A program made the translations under genes and the position numbers. Source: Clostridia bacterium (GTDB lineage: Bacteria > Bacillota > Clostridia > Oscillospirales > CAG-272). Taken from it: a stretch of DNA of 11,013 bases. Every line of letters starts with the position of its first letter. Positions within the stretch are counted from its first letter, which is position 1. Under the pieces are notes generated by a model. It was not told the DNA's origin and searched no databases. It was given only the letters and a program-made list of their open reading frames with translations. The stretch covers positions 1-11,013 of the forward strand of contig JAFQNZ010000185.1 of the NCBI GenBank assembly GCA_017395715.1, written 5' to 3'. Below are positions 7,033 through 11,013 of the stretch, one piece after another.

Positions 7033-7121
7033 CATTTCAATTTTACCACTAATTTTGCACACGCACGGCTTCGTTCTTTTTTGTTTGAGAAACTTCCCGA
7101 CAGGCTTTTTGGTATATTGAC

Positions 7122-7147
7122 AAAAAGGGAAAAGTTCCCCTTTTTTT
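7122..7147 (+). terminator. hairpin with long T-tract in the regulator-lipoprotein gap
   Basis: AAAAAGGG (7122-7129) can pair with CCCTTTTT (7138-7145), and an alternative GGGAA/TTCCC register is possible; the T-run is 7 bases (7141-7147). It looks like an intrinsic terminator but has no gene directly before it. The remaining sequence from 7033 to 7200 shows no gene or other clear signal. Confidence 0.5.
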
Positions 7148-7213
7148 CACAAAAACTGCCGATGTTTGTTCAAAAAAGATTTAAAAGAATGCCACATATA
7201 CCTGGTTCTAATG

Positions 7214-7222
7214 TGTTATGAT
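7214..7222 (+). promoter_or_regulatory. possible extended -10 promoter of the lipoprotein gene
   Basis: TGTTATGAT (7214-7222) fits an extended -10 box (TGn followed by TATGAT). No good -35 box lies 16-18 bases upstream. Transcription from here would begin near 7229, about 70 bases before ATG 7298. Confidence 0.4.
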
Positions 7223-7266
7223 GCTTGTACCGACCGTGGGAAACAGAATACATAAGAAAGGAAGAT

Positions 7267-7290
7267 GCCCGTAGTTTTGCGGGCGAGGAA
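7267..7290 (+). promoter_or_regulatory. leader hairpin abutting the lipoprotein ribosome site
   Basis: GCCCG (7267-7271) pairs with CGGGC (7280-7284) around an 8-base loop and directly touches the GAGGAA ribosome site (7285-7290). That site lies 7 bases before ATG 7298 and decides the start: the in-frame ATG at 7265 sits only 2 bases after an AGGA and inside this leader. The hairpin might tune translation, but this is inference. Confidence 0.45.
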
Positions 7291-7297
7291 TGAATGT

Positions 7298-8368
7298 ATG
7301 ACAAACAAAGAAACATTAAAACGAACGGTGGTATTATGTCTTGCAGGGGCGCTTCTTTTGATTTTGACCCTGATTGCCGCTTGTAGCGGGTCAGGTGAGG
7401 ATGCTGACACGACCCATGCGCAAAAGCCGCACATCACAACACCCAAAACCACCGGGGTCACCACACAAGCCACCCCGACGGCAACAATACCTTATGTGAG
7501 TGCAGAGACACCCAACAGCACAACGCCTACCAGCACCAAGCCTGCTGATGCAGTGGAGTCAAGTACCCCTGCTACCACAGCTTTACCGCCTGAGCCTGAA
7601 AAGCCAAAGCATGTGACCGTGTCGCTTTCGAGCACCGATATGTACACAGGCTCTCTCATTGAGGTAAGCTCGCAGAATCCCTATTCCTACAAGGTGGCGT
7701 CGCTTTACACCCCCACCGAGCTTGACCGCCTTTCTTCTTCCGAGCTTTCGGAGCTTGGCTGGTCTTCGCTTTATACGAACAAGAGTGGGCTGTACCTGTT
7801 GCGCTCGCGCTTGCTCTATTTGAGAACCGAAGCCTATACGGCATTCAATTTGATGATGACGAGCTTTGTTGGCAAAACAGGCAACCGCGATATTCAAGTG
7901 CGCTACGGCTATCAGCTTGTCAATTCGGCAACCGATGCCGCGTCGCTTTCGGATGAAAGGGTGAGCGGTCTTGTGGTGGAGATCAACGTTTACACCGAAG
8001 AGGGCAGTTTCTCGATCGATCACATTTCCAAGAAGAGCGCTTATTACGATTGGTTCGATGAAAACTGCGCCAAATACGGCTTTATCATGAGTGGTGAGAG
8101 CGGTTATTTCCGCTATGTGGGAACGCCTCACGCCGAGTATATGCAAAAGAACCGTCTGTCACTTTCGGCATATCTGACGCTTCTTAAAAATTACAGCTTT
8201 GAAGAACCGCTTGCCGTTGCCGATTCTTCGGGTCTGCTTTGGAATATCTATTACACGCCCGCATCGCAAGGCGCTTTGACCGAAGTGAAAGTCAAGGAAA
8301 ATTCGGTGTATGTGATTTCCGGCAACAACCGCGACGGTTTTGTTGTCGCCGCAAGAGATAAGGGTTGA
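7298..8368 (+). CDS. Thr/Pro-rich lipoprotein with degenerate VanY-like (M15B) domain
   Basis: This is a predicted secreted lipoprotein of 356 residues. A basic N-terminus and hydrophobic helix (11-27) end in the lipobox IAAC with C29 as the lipidated cysteine. A Thr/Pro/Ser-rich linker follows (about 30-105), typical of a cell-wall spacer. Residues about 118-300 resemble VanY-type D,D-carboxypeptidases: LIEVSSQNPY matches the start of that domain, VSGLVVEINVY the SxHxxGxAxD block, YDWFDENCAKYGFI the W..N..KYGFI block, and FRYVGTPHAEYM...LSLSAYL the HYRYVG..A..L.LEEYL end. The first zinc His is R221, the Asp ligand position is E228, and the WH of WHYRYVG is G269-Y270; the catalytic Glu position seems kept as E267. 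It is therefore unlikely to be an active zinc peptidase. A further beta-rich tail covers 301-356. The VanY relation is read by eye from spacing and needs a profile check. Its role is unknown; binding to cell wall is plausible. Confidence 0.75.
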   Translation: MTNKETLKRTVVLCLAGALLLILTLIAACSGSGEDADTTHAQKPHITTPKTTGVTTQATPTATIPYVSAETPNSTTPTSTKPADAVESSTPATTALPPEPEKPKHVTVSLSSTDMYTGSLIEVSSQNPYSYKVASLYTPTELDRLSSSELSELGWSSLYTNKSGLYLLRSRLLYLRTEAYTAFNLMMTSFVGKTGNRDIQVRYGYQLVNSATDAASLSDERVSGLVVEINVYTEEGSFSIDHISKKSAYYDWFDENCAKYGFIMSGESGYFRYVGTPHAEYMQKNRLSLSAYLTLLKNYSFEEPLAVADSSGLLWNIYYTPASQGALTEVKVKENSVYVISGNNRDGFVVAARDKG

Positions 8369-8406
8369 ACCAATATGGATGATGAGGTATTCTAACCGCT
8401 GACAAA

Positions 8407-8623
8407 ACACCTCATCCGTCACTCACAACCGCTATCGCGGTGCGTGATTGACACCTTCTCCCGCTGGAGAAGGCGTTTGACAGAGATGCATTTTTATCTA
8501 ATCAAGTATAGTTTGCTTGGATATTGTAACGAACTTCATTTGGTTGTTGGGAAAACAGCTTGTGCCAAGCCTTCTCCAGTGGGAGAAGGTGGATTTTGCG
8601 AAAGCAAAAGACGGATGAGGTGT
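8407..8623. mobile_element. 217-bp MITE-like nonautonomous element
   Basis: Perfect 14-bp terminal inverted repeats (8407-8420 and 8610-8623, CACCTCATCCGTC type) enclose a second pair of 23-bp inverted repeats with one mismatch (8452-8474 and 8569-8591, CCTTCTCCC-GCT-GGAGAAGG type); each of the latter is also a hairpin. Small hairpins sit next to the ends (ACCGC-TATC-GCGGT near 8428 and TTTTGC-GAAA-GCAAAA near 8594). The middle (8475-8568) is AT-rich and codes for nothing credible. Intergenic elements with these ends are, from memory, frequent in clostridial genomes. An extra GATGAGGT at 8381-8388 could pair with the left end. No target duplication is evident. Confidence 0.7.
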
Positions 8624-8749
8624 CATTCAATCCTTGCCATAATATTTGTCTGTTGGAATAAGTTTGGCAAAGATGATTTTGTGTATGATCAATTGTCGTT
8701 TTGTTAGTCTGCTTGAAACTTGCCGATAAAGTTATATTTCTCCTTGCTT

Positions 8750-8809
8750 AAAAGGGGTCGCAACCGACGTCTTGGGAAATATCCCGAGCGGTCACCTGCG
8801 ACCCTTTTT
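8750..8809 (+). terminator. long hairpin with T-tract, terminator-like
   Basis: GGGTCGCA (8755-8762) pairs with TGCGACCC (8797-8804), extended by A's on the left and T's on the right. Inside, ACCG/CGGT and TTGGGA/TCCCGA give a second stem. The T-run (8805-8809) makes it terminator-like, yet the nearest upstream plus-strand gene ends about 380 bases earlier. It could also be a structured RNA or part of a repeat. Confidence 0.5.
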
Positions 8810-8832
8810 CAATGCGATTGTGAAGTGGATCT

Positions 8833-8858
8833 TGTAGGGCCGATTCACGAATCGACCG
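8833..8858. repeat. solo palindromic repeat unit
   Basis: A TGTAGGG start is followed by a hairpin GGCCGATT-CACG-AATCGACC (one mismatch). The layout (TGTAGGG, stem, short loop, stem ending CCG) matches the arms at 5515-5660 and 8913-8938, although the stem bases differ. Confidence 0.65.
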
Positions 8859-8912
8859 AAAACGAGCGATTTTTGTGAAAAGTTATTTGATTTTATGGAG
8901 ATGCAATTACAT

Positions 8913-8938
8913 TGTAGGGCGGTGGCTTGCTGCCGCCG
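8913..8938. repeat. left unit of an imperfect inverted repeat pair
   Basis: TGTAGGGCGGTGGCTTGCTG and the following CCGCCG are close to the arm at 5515-5540 (differences are a T for G and a compensating G for C in the stem, plus the first bases). It is inverted relative to the unit at 9093-9116 about 155 bases away, forming a second, more diverged composite element. Confidence 0.7.
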
Positions 8939-9092
8939 TTTTACAAACAAGTTTTGCAAAAACGTACCTCTTTGCGGTGAGATTGAACTGTATACGATGG
9001 CCTTGCACTACTTGTATACCATCTTATTGCACGAAACATCACGCCCCCGCTTTTTCACAAACAAGTTTCGTTGTCTGCATTTGATTGTTTTG

Positions 9093-9116
9093 CGGCGGGA
9101 GTAACCCGCGCCTACA
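9093..9116. repeat. right unit of an imperfect inverted repeat pair
   Basis: CGGCGGGAGTAACCCGCGCC followed by TACA is a decayed reverse-complement relative of the 26-bp arms. With 8913-8938 it bounds a 204-bp stretch that contains ACAAACAAGTTT twice in direct orientation (near 8943 and 9057). Confidence 0.6.
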
Positions 9117-9126
9117 TACCATCCCG

Positions 9127-9155
9127 CCGCCTCGGATTTTTCCGAGGCGGTTTTT
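9127..9155 (+). terminator. strong intrinsic terminator with no close upstream gene
   Basis: A perfect 10-bp stem CCGCCTCGGA (9127-9136)/TCCGAGGCGG (9141-9150) with a TTTT loop is followed by TTTTTG. It lies immediately before the -35 box of the next promoter, so it insulates the radical SAM gene. The nearest upstream plus-strand gene ends about 760 bases away. Confidence 0.85.
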
Positions 9156-9158
9156 GTC

Positions 9159-9186
9159 TTGACAGGGCTTTCGTTTGTGCTATAAT
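9159..9186 (+). promoter_or_regulatory. sigma-A-type promoter for the radical SAM gene
   Basis: TTGACA (9159-9164) and TATAAT (9181-9186) are 16 bases apart, with an extended -10 TG (9178-9179). The -10 region TGTGCTATAATAA is identical to that of the XRE gene. The in-frame ATG at 9175 lies within this promoter and cannot be the start. Confidence 0.85.
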
Positions 9187-9216
9187 AAAGTCATCAAGAC
9201 GTGTGTGAGGATGTGT

Positions 9217-10146
9217 ATGGAAAATCCCTTTGTTAACTCCAATACCAACAAGCGATATTATACCTTTGATTATTACGGCAAGAAGACCTTTGGCTGCAAG
9301 GTGTACAAAGTGCCGCTGGATGCGGGCTTTACCTGCCCGAACATTGACGGAAGGTGCGGCATTGGCGGCTGTACCTACTGCTCGGGGCGGGGAAGCGGTG
9401 ATTTTGCGCCGTCAAGTCTTCTTTCGATTGAAGAGCAATATGCCATATCGCGCCGTCAGTTTGAAAACAAATGGCAGGGCGGCAAATGCATTCCGTATTT
9501 TCAGGCGCACACGAATACTTACGCACCGGCAGAAGTGCTGCGACCACTGTACGAGAGGGCGCTTGCTTTGCCCGATGCGGTGGGGCTTGACATTGCCACA
9601 CGCGCTGACTGTCTTGAAGATGACGTGGTGGAATTGCTTTTTGAAATGGCAGAGAAGACTCACCTGACTGTGGAGCTTGGGCTTCAGACAATCCATGACG
9701 AAACGGCGCGGCGCATCAACCGCGGACACGATTTTGAAAGCTTCCTGCGCGGTTATGAAAAGCTCAAGGGCTTGAACGTGGTGATTCATCTGATCAATTA
9801 TCTGCCGGGCGAGACGCATGACATGATGATGGAAAGCGCGAAAACGGTGGCATCTTTGAGGCCGCACGGGGTGAAGCTGCATCTTTTATATATTATGAAG
9901 GGTACGGCGATGGAGCGCGAATACCGTGAGGGAAAGGTATATATTCCCACGATGGAAGAATATGTTAAGACGGTGTGCGATCAGCTTTGTGTGATGCCGA
10001 GCGACGCGGTGATCGGCAGACTCACGGGAGATGCGCCGCTTGATACGCTTGTGGCGCCGCTTTGGAGCCGCAAAAAGGTTGTTGTTTTGAACGAAATAGA
10101 CAAAGAAATGGTGAAAAGAGGGTCGTTTCAAGGACAATTTGTATAA
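9217..10146 (+). CDS. TIGR01212-family radical SAM protein (YhcC-like)
   Basis: This is a cytoplasmic radical S-adenosylmethionine protein of 309 residues. The cluster-binding region is DAGFTCPNIDG...GGCTYC with C40, C52 and C55 in the C-x11-C-x2-C spacing of this family; C47 is an additional cysteine. Further family blocks are FQAHTNTYAP, GLDIATRADCL (usually G-T-R-P-D-C), VELGLQTIHDETARRINRGHD and GVKLHLLYIMKGTAME. The biochemical substrate of this family is not established to my knowledge. The N-terminal FGCKVYKVPLDAG is also typical. ATG 9217 is chosen because GTGAGG (9205-9210) stands 6 bases before it; ATG 9211 would directly abut that site. The gene is monocistronic between a terminator-promoter pair and the next promoter. 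No clear terminator follows it. Confidence 0.9.
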   Translation: MENPFVNSNTNKRYYTFDYYGKKTFGCKVYKVPLDAGFTCPNIDGRCGIGGCTYCSGRGSGDFAPSSLLSIEEQYAISRRQFENKWQGGKCIPYFQAHTNTYAPAEVLRPLYERALALPDAVGLDIATRADCLEDDVVELLFEMAEKTHLTVELGLQTIHDETARRINRGHDFESFLRGYEKLKGLNVVIHLINYLPGETHDMMMESAKTVASLRPHGVKLHLLYIMKGTAMEREYREGKVYIPTMEEYVKTVCDQLCVMPSDAVIGRLTGDAPLDTLVAPLWSRKKVVVLNEIDKEMVKRGSFQGQFV

Positions 10147-10207
10147 AGTGTACAAAAATTAAGGCTAAATTTTGGTATCGCCGAAAAAACAAAGTGCAAA
10201 AAGCCAC

Positions 10208-10236
10208 TTGCATAAGAATAAATTCTGCGGTATAAT
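10208..10236 (+). promoter_or_regulatory. sigma-A-type promoter for the EF-G-like gene
   Basis: TTGCAT (10208-10213) and TATAAT (10231-10236) have ideal 17-base spacing. Transcription would start near 10243, giving a leader of about 56 bases with AAAGGAG (10282-10288) before ATG 10299. Confidence 0.8.
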
Positions 10237-10298
10237 GGAGCATATGGGGCATAAGTCTCGTTTATGTTAAAGATTATATACAAAGGAGTATATTCATC

Positions 10299-11013
10299 AT
10301 GGCAACCTTTACGACCAAACAAGTTAGAAACGTAGCCCTTCTCGGACACGGCGGAAGCGGTAAGACCTCGCTCGCTGAGGCTATGCTGTATCTTTCCAAG
10401 GCAACCGACCGTCTCGGCAAGCCCTCTGCCGGCAACACCGTATGCGACTGCGATCCCGAAGAGATCAAGAGAGGTTTTTCGATCAACCTGACCCTTGCCA
10501 ACACGGTTTGGAAGGGCACCAAGATTAATATCATAGACACCCCCGGCTTCCTTGACTTTGAAGGCGAAGTGCAGGCGGCTCTGCGCGTTTGCGGTTCCGC
10601 ACTCTTTACCGTTGATGCCAAGGCGGGCGTTGAAGTCGGTACCGAGATCGCATGGGAAAGAGCGGTTCACGCAGGCGTTCCCAAGGCTGTCTTTATCAAC
10701 AAGTACGACGATCCCGAGGCAAACTATGCGAACGTTATCGCACAGCTGACCGAAAAGTTCGGTACTTCGATCTGCCCGATGCTGATCCCCGCCGAAAAGG
10801 GCGCTCTCATCAATCTGATCGAGCTGAAGAAATATACATACGACAAGGAAGGCAAGCGTTTTGAAGAAGACGCCGATCCTTCGCTTGTTGAAGAATATCG
10901 CGACAAATTCTATGAAGCCATCGCCATGGTTGACGATGACCTTATGATGAAATATTTTGACGGTGAAGAAATCACCAAGGAAGAAGCGGTTGAAGCCCTT
11001 CAGAACGGTATCA
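10299..11013 (+). CDS. elongation factor G-like GTPase, EF-G2 type (3' truncated)
   Basis: This is the N-terminal 238 residues of a ribosome-associated translational GTPase; the gene continues beyond the window. The P-loop is GHGGSGKT (16-23), unlike the AHIDAGKTT of canonical EF-G. DTPGFLDF (80-87) is the switch II motif and NKYD (134-137) the guanine-specificity motif. The switch I region reads EEIKRGFSINLT, where canonical EF-G has RGITI. The segment DDDLMMKYFDGEEITKEEA (212-230) matches the end of the G domain in EF-G-like proteins. These features fit the EF-G2/EF-G-like paralogue group rather than the housekeeping fusA of the str operon, and no rpsL, rpsG or tuf neighbour is seen. The start follows AAAGGAG by 10 bases. 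Exact function is uncertain. Confidence 0.9.
   Translation, partial: MATFTTKQVRNVALLGHGGSGKTSLAEAMLYLSKATDRLGKPSAGNTVCDCDPEEIKRGFSINLTLANTVWKGTKINIIDTPGFLDFEGEVQAALRVCGSALFTVDAKAGVEVGTEIAWERAVHAGVPKAVFINKYDDPEANYANVIAQLTEKFGTSICPMLIPAEKGALINLIELKKYTYDKEGKRFEEDADPSLVEEYRDKFYEAIAMVDDDLMMKYFDGEEITKEEAVEALQNGI

Larger units (their letters stand above)
8624..9126. other. gene-free, palindrome-rich intergenic stretch
   Basis: No frame here has a ribosome site plus credible codon use or a recognisable protein. It contains a long hairpin (8750-8809), a solo palindromic unit (8833-8858) and an inverted pair of units (8913-8938, 9093-9116). The remaining sequence is AT-rich with no clear signal. With the element at 8407-8623 it makes the longest noncoding region of the window. 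Confidence 0.7.

Noticed and set aside
6887..7221. Small plus-strand frames after the XRE regulator
   Set aside because: They translate terminator hairpins and AT-rich spacer and have no credible start signal.
8444..8707. Plus-strand frame of 87 codons
   Set aside because: It lies mostly inside the MITE-like element and translates its inverted repeats; no ribosome site and no family resemblance.
8407..9116. CRISPR array
   Set aside because: The repeats are few, irregularly spaced, inverted and of different sequence; no regular direct repeat-spacer pattern and no cas gene.

Overview
The window looks like chromosomal DNA of an anaerobic Firmicute, most likely a gut-type member of class Clostridia (Oscillospirales-like). 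This rests on the clostridial gene order rnfC-D-G-E-A-B, an RnfB with the extended ferredoxin-type tail of the clostridial form, AGGAGG-type ribosome sites, sigma-A-like promoters, moderate GC, and intergenic palindromic repeats of a kind I associate with that group. The taxonomic placement is inference; no rRNA or species marker is present.

Left part (1-5464): a tightly packed plus-strand operon. It starts inside rnfC (5' end outside the window) and runs through rnfD, rnfG, rnfE, rnfA and rnfB, the six subunits of the membrane-bound ferredoxin:NAD+ oxidoreductase that couples electron transfer to Na+ or H+ export. The key cofactor residues are visible: two [4Fe-4S] motifs in RnfC, flavinylation threonines in RnfD and RnfG, paired membrane cysteines in RnfE and RnfA, and the N-terminal plus four C-terminal cysteine clusters in RnfB. 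A small 4'-phosphopantetheinyl transferase gene overlaps the rnfB stop in an ATGA junction, so it is probably translated from the same message.

Middle part (5465-8368): a repeat-rich intergenic stretch with a 146-bp composite palindrome and a predicted three-way junction. It is followed by a monocistronic XRE-family regulator with a helical C-terminal region, with its own consensus promoter and a strong terminator. Next is a Thr/Pro-rich lipoprotein whose globular domain resembles VanY-type (M15B) D,D-carboxypeptidases but lacks both zinc-binding histidines. It is the most unusual protein here, a likely pseudoenzyme.

Right part (8369-11013): about 850 bp without a credible gene. It carries a 217-bp MITE-like inverted-repeat element, a long hairpin with a T-tract, three palindromic units related to those at 5515-5660, and a terminator with no gene close upstream. 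Then come a TIGR01212-type (YhcC-like) radical SAM protein and the 5' part of an EF-G-like (EF-G2 type) translational GTPase, each behind its own consensus promoter; the last gene runs off the window.

No tRNA, rRNA, CRISPR array or transposase gene was seen. I see no complete undescribed multi-gene system. The best leads are the degenerate VanY-like lipoprotein, the Rnf/phosphopantetheinyl transferase coupling, and the family of intergenic palindromes.
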